Positions 1 to 8,730 of a stretch of 64,000 nucleotides of DNA are shown here, one piece after another (within the stretch, counting starts at the first letter, position 1; each line of letters begins with the position of its first letter). The translations under genes were made by a program, and so were the position numbers. The notes under the pieces were generated by a model. That model saw only the letters and a list, made by a program, of their open reading frames with translations, was not told the origin of the DNA and did not search any database. Origin of the DNA: Bacteroidales bacterium (GTDB taxonomy: Bacteria > Bacteroidota > Bacteroidia > Bacteroidales > F082); the NCBI GenBank assembly GCA_017549805.1, contig JAFYNJ010000001.1, forward strand, positions 1-64,000. The letters are read 5' to 3'.

Positions 1-343
1 CGCCATCGACGATGAAGAAATGGATGTTGTTGGTCCGTCCCAAGTTATGGAAGAACTCGATCTCCCTTCCCACCCATTTCGACTGGGCTGAGTTGGGCGA
101 GCAAATGACGATGAGGTTCTGCGAGGCCTTCAACCTTTCCTGAAGCTCCTCGGAGAGGCCTCCTGGTTGGATGTCGGTTGGAGCGAAGAACACGGGCTTG
201 ATCGGGGTTCGCTGCCATCCATGCTCGCTACATAATGTAGCAGGCATCCTATAGTGCTCTAATTTCTTCTGCAGCTTCTTTCCCCAGGCGGTGTCCTTCG
301 AATTGTAGCTGATGAAGGCGAAATATTTGAATGATTGTTCCAT
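1..343 (-). CDS. TIR-domain protein, N-terminal part (cut by window edge)
   Basis: Reading leftwards from ATG at 343, about 114 residues are visible before the window ends. They form a TIR domain: FAFISYNSKDTAW at residues 8-20 (box 1), then PVFFAPTDI, LIVICSPNSAQSKW, and a W90-x3-E94 motif (WVGREIEFF) at the position of the TIR NADase glutamate. There is no signal peptide, so this part should be cytosolic. It is the last visible gene of a five-gene minus-strand operon, 6 bases after the TPR gene. The C-terminal partner domain is outside the window. The TIR call is firm; NAD-cleaving activity is inferred from the conserved Glu. Confidence 0.85.
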   Translation of the reverse strand, partial: MEQSFKYFAFISYNSKDTAWGKKLQKKLEHYRMPATLCSEHGWQRTPIKPVFFAPTDIQPGGLSEELQERLKASQNLIVICSPNSAQSKWVGREIEFFHNLGRTNNIHFFIVDG

Positions 344-349
344 GGCTCG

Positions 350-2572
350 TTATTTTAGTAGGTTCTTGATGCGATTCACTTCGTCCTGGTGCTTTTTGGG
401 GATGAGTTTTGCTTTTTCCAACATGCCAAAACGCTGTTTGAAACTGTCTTTCAACTCGGCCTTGTACTCGAGATACACCTTTTCAGCTTCGGCATATCTG
501 CCTTGAAGGAGGAGCGCGTTGGCAAGTTCTGGGACGATGTCGATATGGGAGGGGTCGAGGCAAAGTGCATCTCTGGCATATTGTTCTGCTTTCTGAGGCT
601 CATTGTGGTAGAAGCAGAGGATTGACTGATAATCCAAAGCACTTATATAAAAGTCAGTCTGTGCGGCTGCATCGCTGAAATAGGGGTTGACAAAGGTTGG
701 CTTGTTAGAGCAATCGGGGTAGTAGGACTTCCATCGGGGCAACAACACTTCCAGGTATTTATAACCGCTGTCGGCATCACAAGGCATATAGACGTATGTG
801 AGTGTAATCAATGCCTGCTCATATTGAACGTCGAAGGTGGGGTCGGTGGTGATGGTCCGTTGGTAAATGTTGGTTCCTTCACTGAGATAACTGAGGGCTT
901 CGAAAAACGGAATGATATCTTTTTCGTTGCGGTTATTGCCCAAGCAAATCTCGGAATAATCAATGGAAGCAATCATGCGCATGCCTTGGGTGACCAATTC
1001 ACTGGCAAGAAACGGCTCGTAATAGCGTGGTTTGGTTTTGACAAGTCGGCGATAGATATTGACCGCTTGAAGGAACATCTTTTTACGCTGGGCATCATTA
1101 TTGGTTTCGGAATAATAGGATTCGTATGAGGTATAAACACTTGCCAAGGCGTATTCATAGTCGGGGTTCCCCAAGGCCAGCATCTTGCTATAAATGATAG
1201 CGTCATTGAGATAAATCTTGCAAAAAGAGTAGTTCTTCATGGCCAGGTATAAATCGCCGAGTTTCTTATAGACATGGCATAATCGATACACATTCTCATC
1301 CGTGGGTACTTCCGTGGATACTTCGAACAGGATTTCTTGCGCCTCTTTCAGCATGGCTGCGCTTTCCTCGTATCGATGGGTGTTTAGGTATTCTTCTCCG
1401 AGGTATGTCAAAATGATGCCAAGGCTTTTGTTGTATAGCTGAGGATTGAATTTGACCAACCGGCGTAGGATGGATACGGATTCGGTGAGCGCCTGTTCTG
1501 CTGCGGGATCTTTTTGTTGGTTGTTGATGGATGCTGCTTGAAGCTGTGATCCCAGGCCAAAGAGTGTGAATGCAAGCTCATACTCTCGCCCTGCTTGGCG
1601 GAATATGTTCGCTGCCCTGGAGAAATAGACGATTGATTTTTGGAATTGCAGATGACTCGAGAAGAACTGCGCAGCATCGGTCTGCCACTGTCCGTTGGTG
1701 GTGTCGAGCGCCGCGCGCGTTTCAATGTAGTATTGAGCCTTGTCATCGTCGTAGCGTGCCAAAGCGATGGTGTAGAGCTGATAGAGGTGTTCTGCGTCCT
1801 TGGCTTGTTGTTTCAAGACCCTCTCCATGTCTTCGTTGGCTTTGTCGATCATGCCTTTGGCTTGGACAATTTGCTTGTCGATTTTGGACAGGGCGTCCAT
1901 GTTGCGTTGAAGCACATCGAGGGGGTCGAAGAGGCGATGGATGAGCGAGTCGGCCCGTTCCAAGTCGCCGTTCTCGATGCAAAGGTTGATCTCGCGCTCG
2001 TTTTCGTCCAACAGCTCGAAGTCGGTGTGGGCGTAATGGTCGGCGAGTCCGTCGATAAGCGTCTGGTATCTTTCAAACTTTTCCTGAAGGGCTTTCTGCT
2101 CTTCCTGGAATTGCTCGTTTGAAATCGAATGGTTGCTGATTTGTTCCTCCAGCTGCTTCAGCTTGGCGTTGTAATTCTTTTCGGCGACTTTATAGGCGTT
2201 GTTCTCGATGCGCTGCTTGTCTGCCTGCAACTGTTTCAAGGATACCATGACGATCTCGAGCGGTACTTTCGTGGAGAAAGCTTGCTGTTGACCAATAAGG
2301 CTTGTCTCATTCAGCTCGTACCCTGACTTTTGAACTTGTTGGAGGGTATAGGCATCCCCGTTTTTCAAGCCGGGCAACATGAGTGAGAAGGAGCCGACGG
2401 AGTCGCTGATCACGGGATTGTGTTCGCCTTTTACCCTGATGGTCACTCCTTTCAGGGCTTTGCTTTTCTTGTCGGGACGGCCAAGCGTTCTCACGTGACC
2501 TTGCTGGGTTTGAGCGGGAAGGCATTGCCACAAAAGGGTCAGCAACAATAGTAGTGTCGTCGTTTTTCTCAT
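350..2572 (-). CDS. Secreted carboxypeptidase-regulatory-like/coiled-coil/TPR protein
   Basis: The 740-residue product has an N-terminal signal peptide (about residues 1-20, ending LPAQ). Next comes a small beta-domain at about 22-105, resembling carboxypeptidase regulatory-like folds (GVTIRVKGEHNPVISDSVG), then a charged heptad-rich coiled coil at about 110-280. The rest, to the C-terminus, is a long array of TPR-like helical hairpins (for example YEESAAMLKEAQEILFEV). The first about 270 residues are paralogous to the gene just upstream, with which it shares a 4-base ATGA overlap. It is probably a periplasmic scaffold or sensor; no enzyme motif was seen. The start is set by the signal peptide and the overlap. 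Confidence 0.8.
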   Translation of the reverse strand: MRKTTTLLLLLTLLWQCLPAQTQQGHVRTLGRPDKKSKALKGVTIRVKGEHNPVISDSVGSFSLMLPGLKNGDAYTLQQVQKSGYELNETSLIGQQQAFSTKVPLEIVMVSLKQLQADKQRIENNAYKVAEKNYNAKLKQLEEQISNHSISNEQFQEEQKALQEKFERYQTLIDGLADHYAHTDFELLDENEREINLCIENGDLERADSLIHRLFDPLDVLQRNMDALSKIDKQIVQAKGMIDKANEDMERVLKQQAKDAEHLYQLYTIALARYDDDKAQYYIETRAALDTTNGQWQTDAAQFFSSHLQFQKSIVYFSRAANIFRQAGREYELAFTLFGLGSQLQAASINNQQKDPAAEQALTESVSILRRLVKFNPQLYNKSLGIILTYLGEEYLNTHRYEESAAMLKEAQEILFEVSTEVPTDENVYRLCHVYKKLGDLYLAMKNYSFCKIYLNDAIIYSKMLALGNPDYEYALASVYTSYESYYSETNNDAQRKKMFLQAVNIYRRLVKTKPRYYEPFLASELVTQGMRMIASIDYSEICLGNNRNEKDIIPFFEALSYLSEGTNIYQRTITTDPTFDVQYEQALITLTYVYMPCDADSGYKYLEVLLPRWKSYYPDCSNKPTFVNPYFSDAAAQTDFYISALDYQSILCFYHNEPQKAEQYARDALCLDPSHIDIVPELANALLLQGRYAEAEKVYLEYKAELKDSFKQRFGMLEKAKLIPKKHQDEVNRIKNLLK

Positions 2573-3516
2573 GGTTTGATGGTGTTGATGGTTTGTATGG
2601 TTTCCATGGCCTCCTCGCTTTCTTCACCATATAGGATCTTCTTGATCCGAAGGGCTTTCTCCAAGCATTCGATGGCACGTTGCTTGTCGTTGGTGAGCAG
2701 GTATTCTTGGGAGAGGTTCTCGCATAGGGAGGCCACTCTTTTGGCGTATTCAATATCTTGAAGGATGGCTTCCTTGTCAGCTTGGGCCTTGTCGATGATG
2801 CTTTGTGCGAAGGCGATCCTTTCCTCGATTTCGCGTTTGGCTGCCCTGTTGCGTTCCAATACGGTTTCGGGATCGAACACGGTATGGATCAAAGAGTCGG
2901 CTTTGTCGAGCTCCCCGTTTTCGATGCAGAGGTTGATTTGGTAGTCGATGGAGTCCAGTTGGTCATAGTCGGTTCGGGCATAACGGTCGGCCATGTCGGA
3001 AATCAGTGAAAGGTATTTGTCGTATTTGTCTTGAAGCCCTTGCAGCTCGTTGCGGTATTTCTCCGCGGAAATCTCGTTTTCGTGCTGTTGCCGTTCCAGT
3101 TCCGCCAGTTTCTTCTGGTAATTTTCTTCCGCTACACGATATGCATTGTCGGAGATGCGTTTCTTGTCGGCTTCCAACTGGGCGCAATCCAACATTTGGA
3201 TGATGATGGGCACACGCGAGGAGCATACCAGTTGCCGGCCAATCAAGTCCTTGTCCTTCAGCTCAAAGCCGTTTTTCTTTACTCTAAGGAAAACGATGGC
3301 GTCGCCGTCGTTTTTGCCTGGGACGGAAATGTTGAACTCGCCTGTGGTGTCGCTAAGCACCGGGTTGATCATGCCTTTAGCCTGAACCGTTACATTGCTC
3401 AGGTTTTTGCCGGGCTTCCCTGGGCGACCGATGGTTTTTATGAAGCCTCGTTGGGTCTGGGCGGAGGCGAAGAGAGCAGCGAACAGTAGGGTGCTGAAGA
3501 GAATGACTCGTTTCAT
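2569..3516 (-). CDS. Short paralog: secreted regulatory-like/coiled-coil protein
   Basis: The 315-residue product has a signal peptide (ending FASAQ) and the same beta-domain as its downstream neighbour (NVTVQAKGMINPVLSDTTG, about residues 22-100), then a coiled coil at about 110-260. It ends soon after the start of one TPR-like hairpin (QRAIECLEKALRIKKIL). It looks like the neighbour without the TPR array, so the pair probably arose by tandem duplication followed by loss or gain of the repeats. It overlaps the downstream gene by 4 bases and starts 13 bases after the RyR gene, so co-translation is likely. Function unknown; a matched periplasmic pair that oligomerises through the coiled coil is an inference. 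Confidence 0.8.
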   Translation of the reverse strand: MKRVILFSTLLFAALFASAQTQRGFIKTIGRPGKPGKNLSNVTVQAKGMINPVLSDTTGEFNISVPGKNDGDAIVFLRVKKNGFELKDKDLIGRQLVCSSRVPIIIQMLDCAQLEADKKRISDNAYRVAEENYQKKLAELERQQHENEISAEKYRNELQGLQDKYDKYLSLISDMADRYARTDYDQLDSIDYQINLCIENGELDKADSLIHTVFDPETVLERNRAAKREIEERIAFAQSIIDKAQADKEAILQDIEYAKRVASLCENLSQEYLLTNDKQRAIECLEKALRIKKILYGEESEEAMETIQTINTIKP

Positions 3517-3529
3517 GAAGAATTCGTTT

Positions 3530-4666
3530 TTACTTGTCTTTTCTGATTTTCTCCAATATCATCGGGATGGCCAACATCAAGAAGCTGTCATATTTCAAGT
3601 CATCAGGGTTGATGCGGCGGAGGTTGTTATAAGAGCAAATATCGATATGTGCGGGATCGCGAAGGTCTTTCTTCAGCCCCTTGCGATATTGGTTCTTTTT
3701 CACTTGGCCGTTGCTTTGGACCGTCAGACACTCGTCGTGATAGCGTTCCTCGATGGAAAAAGGGCGAAAGCCCATGATGAGCTTCTCCGTGACCCATCGG
3801 GCGTGTTCGCTTTTCGATAATGGCTCGTTATAGGTTTCCCAATCCCTGTCCGACGTTCCTTTCTGATGGCGCTTGGCCAATGTAACGCTTCGAGCCCTTG
3901 CCTCGAAACAATCGGAACAGAAGATGCTTGAAAGCTTTTCCCTGACCGTATTCAGATGCTTCCATCCATCCTCGTCGATCATGGGTTTTGGACGCGATCC
4001 GAGCCTTTCGTATTGAAATACGTCGAGTGCCAAAGCATAGCGTTTTGCGGAATGGATGTCCTCTGCGGGTAAACTATCGATGACCACACCCAAAGAATAG
4101 ATCCTTTCAACATATACGGCTTTACGGGTGTCAATACAGTAAATGTCATCGTGGGAATGTGAATTGCAGAAAGCGAGGATGTCGTCCTTGGTCATTTCAA
4201 TGACATTCGTGTCGTTGTTTTTCTCCCAATTCCTGACAATCTCCAACTCGATGTCGATGTAGGAGTCGCTGTTCTGTGGCGTTCCTCCGAAGACGGAGTG
4301 TTTGCAGAATCTCGGCAGGTTGCCAAGATACTCTTCTTTCCCCAACTCCTCCAATAGACTTGGCTTGTCGCTCACGATGGTGACGACTGTGCGGTTGGGT
4401 TCCGACCCCTTGTTCTGATCGTCGTCGAAGTTGATATAATGGGCGTACAAAGCTACATGACGGACAACGGATAGCATCAAAGGGTCGTCACCCTCAACCA
4501 CCACGTGAAGGTGTTCTGTGGAATCGGGCTTGAAAGCGATGTCTTTCAGCTTGTCCAACACATAAGCACGGGCTTCATACCAGTTCTTGATGATGGATGG
4601 GTCGAATGCCTTGCCGTCTTCCTTGCGTCGTAAGTATTCGAATGGCTGTTCCAGTTGCTTACCCAT
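3530..4666 (-). CDS. RyR-domain protein with Rossmann-like N-terminal region
   Basis: I place the start at 4666 (378 residues, MGKQLEQPFEYLRR), because AAAGGAGGT sits just upstream and the longer frame only reads into the preceding gene. Residues about 283-375 match the RyR repeat domain of ryanodine receptors and phage/bacterial proteins: SEHARWVTEKLIMGF, then HIDICSYNNL and DDLKYDSFLMLAIPMIL. Residues about 50-130 (HLHVVVEGDDPLMLSVVRHV ... RTVVTIVSD) look like a degenerate TrkA-N/Rossmann unit, an arrangement known for prokaryotic RyR proteins. There is no signal peptide, so it is cytosolic. It overlaps the MscS gene by 8 bases, suggesting the two proteins work together. Ligand binding is inference. 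Confidence 0.75.
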   Translation of the reverse strand: MGKQLEQPFEYLRRKEDGKAFDPSIIKNWYEARAYVLDKLKDIAFKPDSTEHLHVVVEGDDPLMLSVVRHVALYAHYINFDDDQNKGSEPNRTVVTIVSDKPSLLEELGKEEYLGNLPRFCKHSVFGGTPQNSDSYIDIELEIVRNWEKNNDTNVIEMTKDDILAFCNSHSHDDIYCIDTRKAVYVERIYSLGVVIDSLPAEDIHSAKRYALALDVFQYERLGSRPKPMIDEDGWKHLNTVREKLSSIFCSDCFEARARSVTLAKRHQKGTSDRDWETYNEPLSKSEHARWVTEKLIMGFRPFSIEERYHDECLTVQSNGQVKKNQYRKGLKKDLRDPAHIDICSYNNLRRINPDDLKYDSFLMLAIPMILEKIRKDK

Positions 4667-5759
4667 GGTTGACCTCCTTTCTGTAGATTGGCGATTGGTC
4701 GGTGATATGAACGTTCTTGTTGCTGGCATCGTAGGCGGATGGGCTTTGGTACAGCCTGAGCCCGAACCATTCCATCGATTCCATAACATGCTCTATGATT
4801 TGCGATTGTTTCCATTCGAAAGAGACCAAACCGCTGTCGGTGATGAAGGCCTGCACCTGCAACGGCATGCCGCTTTCGGACTGTTCCATCCATCGCACGA
4901 CAAGATAGGGCTGCTGTGAAATGCTCGGTTGATTCATCAACCAATGGAAGAGGTATTGGCGGAATAGTTGGGCGTTCAAAACCCCCTCGTTGATTTCTTC
5001 GACGGATAGATAATCGGTAATGTCTTTGTTTTGCTTCAAATTATCGGCTTCCTCTTTTGAAAGGTGGTAAAACCAGCTGGTGTCGAAAATGAAACTTTTG
5101 GCCATCTTTCTGCCGAAGGTTTTCCCGTCCGACATGGGTTGGAAGTTGGAGAAATGATCGGAATGCAGGGCGCTGATCGGGATGGTTGACGTGGTAGTAT
5201 CCCAATTGTAGAGGGTCACAGTGGTGAGCGTGATGCGCTCCACTACGCCATCGACATTGTATTTGGGAACCACGATCCAGTCGCCGATGGACAACAGGTG
5301 GTGGAGACGAAGATGGAGAAAAGCCAACACGCCTTTGATTTTGTCTTGGAAAATCCAGCCCGCCAAAGTACCTCCAATGCCGAATGCAGCAGCAAAGCGC
5401 GGCTTGTTTTGGATGTCGAAGATAAGCAGGAAGGCTAAGATCCATACAATAATGGCAATGAGGATGGAAATCTGGCACCAAGTGATGCTGGTCTCTTGCT
5501 TCCGAAGGCTAAAGACCTTTGTCAGGGTGCGACAAACCTTGATCGATAGCCATACGGCAAGTGTCAGGATGAGCGACCAAACCAAGGGTTTGTAATCGTT
5601 GGGCGAAAGGAGGAACGAAACGCCAGCGATGACGGGTGCTATTACCAAGACGAAAAGCCAAAATGACTTGGGGTTCCATTCGATCAATGCACCGAAAATC
5701 TGCCGAAAGAGACTCTCTGATGCGATGTTCTTCTTGCTGAATTTGGTGATGAAATTCAT
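4659..5759 (-). CDS. MscS-family mechanosensitive-type ion channel
   Basis: The 366-residue inner-membrane protein has about three N-terminal transmembrane helices (residues about 30-52, 60-80 and 95-115). A Gly/Ala-rich pore helix follows (FGIGGTLAGWIFQDKIKG), then the MscS beta domain (GDWIVVPKYNVDGVVERI, TLTTVTLYNWDTTTSTIP), which identifies the family. The soluble C-terminal half (about 210-366) is longer than in small MscS and resembles YbdG/MscM-type members. It is the first gene of the operon that ends in the TIR gene, and its 3' end overlaps the RyR gene. It could be an ordinary osmotic valve, but the operon suggests a channel gated by a cytosolic partner. Confidence 0.85.
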   Translation of the reverse strand: MNFITKFSKKNIASESLFRQIFGALIEWNPKSFWLFVLVIAPVIAGVSFLLSPNDYKPLVWSLILTLAVWLSIKVCRTLTKVFSLRKQETSITWCQISILIAIIVWILAFLLIFDIQNKPRFAAAFGIGGTLAGWIFQDKIKGVLAFLHLRLHHLLSIGDWIVVPKYNVDGVVERITLTTVTLYNWDTTTSTIPISALHSDHFSNFQPMSDGKTFGRKMAKSFIFDTSWFYHLSKEEADNLKQNKDITDYLSVEEINEGVLNAQLFRQYLFHWLMNQPSISQQPYLVVRWMEQSESGMPLQVQAFITDSGLVSFEWKQSQIIEHVMESMEWFGLRLYQSPSAYDASNKNVHITDQSPIYRKEVNHG

Positions 5760-5781
5760 TTCTGTCGGATGTTTAAAGCAA

Positions 5782-5819
5782 CAAATTTAAAACAATCTTC
5801 AAAATAATTCCTATCTTTG
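5782..5819. promoter_or_regulatory. Divergent TAnnTTTG promoter elements (mscS operon and DUF5606 gene)
   Basis: The minus strand reads TAAATTTG at 5789-5782, 22 bases before the MscS start. The plus strand reads TATCTTTG at 5812-5819, 32 bases before the DUF5606 start. Both fit the Bacteroidota -7 consensus; the -33 elements are weak. Confidence 0.55.
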
Positions 5820-5851
5820 CCCGTTTTTTAGAAATTAAAAAGCTAAATACT

Positions 5852-6289
5852 ATGGATTTAAGCAAAATCGTTTCGATTTCAGGCAGGCCCGGCTTGTTCC
5901 TGATCAAGTCACAAGCCATCGGTAGAATCATTGTTGAATCGGTGCTCGACGGCAAGTGTGTCCCGGCATTTCCGCGCGACCGCATGAGTTCTCTTGAAGA
6001 AATCTCCATCTTCTCCGTCGATGAGGACAAACCGCTCAAGGAAGTCTTCAAAGGCATCCACGACAAGATGGGCGACAAGGTTGATTTCGACTTCAAGAAG
6101 GCTTCGAACGACGAACTCAAGGCGAAGTTCCTTGAGGTGATGCCCGACTATGACCAGGATGCAGTGTATCCATCCGACATGAGGAAGGTTTTCGCTTGGT
6201 ATCAGATGCTGATGGACAGGAACCTGCTCGACTTTACTGAAGAGGCTCAGGAAGAGACTCCAGAGGCAACGGAAACACCTGCTGAATAA
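5852..6289 (+). CDS. DUF5606-family conserved protein
   Basis: The 145-residue cytosolic protein begins MDLSKIVSISGRPGLF. The compact beta-rich start (ISGRPGLFLIKSQAIGRIIV), the middle FPRDRMSSLEEISIF and the acidic Glu/Thr-rich tail match the DUF5606 family found across Bacteroidota. Its function is unknown. It stands alone behind its own promoter and is followed by a strong terminator, so it is probably monocistronic and housekeeping. Confidence 0.8.
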   Translation: MDLSKIVSISGRPGLFLIKSQAIGRIIVESVLDGKCVPAFPRDRMSSLEEISIFSVDEDKPLKEVFKGIHDKMGDKVDFDFKKASNDELKAKFLEVMPDYDQDAVYPSDMRKVFAWYQMLMDRNLLDFTEEAQEETPEATETPAE

Positions 6290-6307
6290 TAGGAATTATA
6301 AATTTGG

Positions 6308-6332
6308 AAAAGCTGCTTCGGCAGCTTTTTTT
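6308..6332 (+). terminator. Rho-independent terminator after the DUF5606 gene
   Basis: AAAAGCTGC, loop TTCG, GCAGCTTTT, followed by a T run: a 9-bp stem with a stable UUCG tetraloop. It lies 18 bases after the stop codon. Confidence 0.9.
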
Positions 6333-6335
6333 GTA

Positions 6336-6343
6336 TATCTTTG
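6336..6343 (+). promoter_or_regulatory. TAnnTTTG promoter element before pyrK
   Basis: TATCTTTG lies 23 bases before the pyrK start, just after the terminator of the previous gene. No clear -33 TTTG is visible. Confidence 0.55.
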
Positions 6344-6366
6344 TGCCAAAATAAAACCGATCGACC

Positions 6367-7128
6367 ATGAAAAGAATCACCGACTTCGAGCTGATCGAAA
6401 AGGAGGACTTCGGCAACGCCGTGCTGTTGCGGCTACGCTCCCAAGAGCCGCTTCCCGACATCGAACCGGGACAGTTTGCACAAGTTCAGATCAACGACTC
6501 GCCTACGACTTACCTACGTCGGCCCATCTCCATCCATGATGTGGACCGCGACCGTCGCGAAATCAGTCTCCTGATCCAGAAAGTGGGCGAGGGGACACGC
6601 CATCTGGCCGCCTTGGAATGCGGAAGCACGGTCAACATGGTGTATCCATTGGGTCATGGCTACACTATGCCATCCGTGACTGAGAAGGTGCTGCTCGTTG
6701 GCGGTGGTGTCGGCATTGCACCGCTCTTTTACCTTGCCAAAAGGATGGCACAGTTGGGGGTGAAACCCGCCTTGCTCCTGTGCGGTAAGACCAAGGGCGA
6801 CCTGCCGCGGTTGGAAGAATACCAAAAGGTGGGCGAGGTGTATGTCACTACCGAGGACGGTTCCTGCGGCGAGAAGGGCATTACCACGGCACATTCATTA
6901 TGGAAAGAACTGCAATTCGACCGTCTATACGTTTGCGGACCCAAACGCATGATGCATGCGGTGGCCGACATCGCCAAGATTAGGGACATCGAATGTGAGG
7001 TATCGCTCGAAAACCTGATGGCCTGTGGCTTGGGCGCCTGCCTCTGTTGCGTGGAGGACACCGTTGACGGCCATGTTTGTGTGTGCAAAGAAGGACCGGT
7101 TTTCAATATAAGGAGGTTGAAATGGTGA
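6367..7128 (+). CDS. pyrK: Dihydroorotate dehydrogenase B, electron-transfer subunit
   Basis: The 253-residue flavoprotein has an FAD-binding barrel ([10 protein letters not shown]), an NAD-binding half starting with [16 protein letters not shown], and a C-terminal 2Fe-2S cluster region with closely spaced cysteines ([14 protein letters not shown] ... HVCVC). This is the standard PyrK architecture. It passes electrons from dihydroorotate, via the PyrD subunit, to NAD+ in pyrimidine synthesis. Its stop codon overlaps the start of pyrD, so the two subunits are translationally coupled. Confidence 0.95.
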   Translation: MKRITDFELIEKEDFGNAVLLRLRSQEPLPDIEPGQFAQVQINDSPTTYLRRPISIHDVDRDRREISLLIQKVGEGTRHLAALECGSTVNMVYPLGHGYTMPSVTEKVLLVGGGVGIAPLFYLAKRMAQLGVKPALLLCGKTKGDLPRLEEYQKVGEVYVTTEDGSCGEKGITTAHSLWKELQFDRLYVCGPKRMMHAVADIAKIRDIECEVSLENLMACGLGACLCCVEDTVDGHVCVCKEGPVFNIRRLKW

Positions 7129-8039
7129 ACATGACGATTGACTTGGGTCGCGGCCTGGTGCTACGCAACCCTGTGATGACGGCTTCGGGTACCTTCGGCT
7201 ACGGCGAGGAGTACACCGATTTTGTGGATTTGGCCCAGTTGGGCGGCATCATCGTGAAAGGAACAACGCTCCATCCCCGCGAAGGCAATCCCTATCCGCG
7301 CATGGCTGAGACACCTTCGGGGATGCTGAACTGTGTGGGGCTGCAGAATAAAGGTGTCCCATATTTCATCGATAATATTTATCCGCGCATCAAGGATTTT
7401 GACACCAACGTTTTACTGAATCTATCGGGTTCTTGCTTGGACGACTATGTGAAAGGTGCCGAGATGGTGGATGCTTTGGACAGAATTCCTGCCATCGAAC
7501 TGAATGTGTCGTGTCCCAATGTGAAACAAGGCGGCATGGCTTTTGGCGTGACCACTGCGGGCATCTCGCAGGTGGTCTCCGAAGTGCGCAAAGTGTATCA
7601 CAAGCACCTGATGGTGAAGCTGTCGCCCAATGTGACCAACATCGCCGAAATCGCACTCGCGGCTGAGGCTTCGGGTGCCGATTCGGTCTCTTTGATCAAC
7701 ACCTTGATGGGCATGGCCATCGACGCAGAACGGCGCAAGCCGAAACTATCCGTGATCACCGGTGGTCTGTCAGGAGCCTGTTTGAAGCCCGTGGCCTTAC
7801 GCATGGTGTGGCAGGTGGCCAAGGCGGTGAAGATCCCCGTAGTGGGACTAGGCGGCATCAGCAATGCCACCGATGCCGTGGAGTTCATGCTGGCAGGTGC
7901 TTCCGCCATCGAGATCGGCACGGCCAATTTCATCGATCCCGCCGTCTCAGTAAAGGTGGCGAAAGGGATGGAGGAATATTGCGAGCGGTATGGATTTGTC
8001 AATGTCGCCGATTTGAAAGGACTTATTAACGAACAATAA
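7122..8039 (+). CDS. pyrD: Dihydroorotate dehydrogenase B, catalytic subunit
   Basis: Starting at ATG 7122 (AAGGAGG just upstream), this is a 305-residue TIM-barrel flavoenzyme: [23 protein letters not shown], and [13 protein letters not shown] with the class 1 catalytic Cys. FMN-binding segments are [19 protein letters not shown] and AIEIGTANF. It oxidises dihydroorotate to orotate. The overlap with pyrK and the class 1B features show that the two form the NAD-dependent complex. The longer frame into pyrK is not the likely start. Confidence 0.95.
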   Translation: MVNMTIDLGRGLVLRNPVMTASGTFGYGEEYTDFVDLAQLGGIIVKGTTLHPREGNPYPRMAETPSGMLNCVGLQNKGVPYFIDNIYPRIKDFDTNVLLNLSGSCLDDYVKGAEMVDALDRIPAIELNVSCPNVKQGGMAFGVTTAGISQVVSEVRKVYHKHLMVKLSPNVTNIAEIALAAEASGADSVSLINTLMGMAIDAERRKPKLSVITGGLSGACLKPVALRMVWQVAKAVKIPVVGLGGISNATDAVEFMLAGASAIEIGTANFIDPAVSVKVAKGMEEYCERYGFVNVADLKGLINEQ

Positions 8040-8041
8040 AA

Positions 8042-8728
8042 ATGAAAAAAATGAATACAACCAAAAAGGTTCTAGCTGCCATAATGCTAATGATGATGGT
8101 TGCTCCAGCCAATGCCCAGGACTGCGAGCATCATACTTTTGTGGATCTCGGCTTGCCGAGTGGTACATTGTGGTCCGAGACCAACCTTGGAGCTTGTGGA
8201 AAGGAAGGAACAGGTGAGATTTTCTCATGGGGAGAAACAGTTCCTCAAACCCCTTACCACATGAGAAGCACATATAAATACTGCACTAGTGACGACTGGT
8301 ACACCAAGTATTGCAGCGATTCGTTTTTTGGCTATGAAGGGTATTTCGATGACTTGGAAGTACTTCAAGTGAGTGATGATGCGGCTGCAGCCAATTGGGG
8401 CTCCGATTGGTGTATCCCGACCCGTGAGCAATGGAAAGAGTTGTTGACCAATACCACAAAAAAATGGTCGGAGTGGTATGGTGTGAAAGGTTGTTTCCTG
8501 ACCGGTCGGAATGGTAAAAGCATCTTCTTGCCTGCCGCTGGCACCTACTTCGGCGAGGAAAGCTATAACGATGAACAAGCAGGGTATTATTGGTCGAGCT
8601 CACTTAATGTCAATGGACCCGACTGTGCATACGTTTTCTACTTTGATGCGAATCGTGCTGAAATGTCCAGTTTCCCTCGAACCAATGGGATGTCAATTCG
8701 ACCAGTTCGCGCTTCGCGTAAGAAATAA
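8042..8728 (+). CDS. Secreted FISUMP-domain protein (paralog 1)
   Basis: The 228-residue protein has a Sec signal peptide (ending APANAQ). Its body carries the hallmarks of the Fibrobacter succinogenes major paralogous domain (FISUMP/DUF1566-like): FVDLGLPSGTLWSETNLG, FSWGET, SDWCIPTREQWKELL, SIFLPAAGTY, YYWSSS and a final SIRPVRASRK. The fold belongs to extracellular proteins of unknown role. It begins 2 bases after pyrD, but probably rides on read-through rather than sharing a function. Two paralogs lie at 15650 and 17797. Confidence 0.8.
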   Translation: MKKMNTTKKVLAAIMLMMMVAPANAQDCEHHTFVDLGLPSGTLWSETNLGACGKEGTGEIFSWGETVPQTPYHMRSTYKYCTSDDWYTKYCSDSFFGYEGYFDDLEVLQVSDDAAAANWGSDWCIPTREQWKELLTNTTKKWSEWYGVKGCFLTGRNGKSIFLPAAGTYFGEESYNDEQAGYYWSSSLNVNGPDCAYVFYFDANRAEMSSFPRTNGMSIRPVRASRKK

Positions 8729-8730
8729 TA

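Noticed and set aside
7105..7122. AAGGAGG before pyrD as a riboswitch or special signal
   Set aside because: It lies within the pyrK coding sequence and is short; it is noted only as support for the pyrD start.
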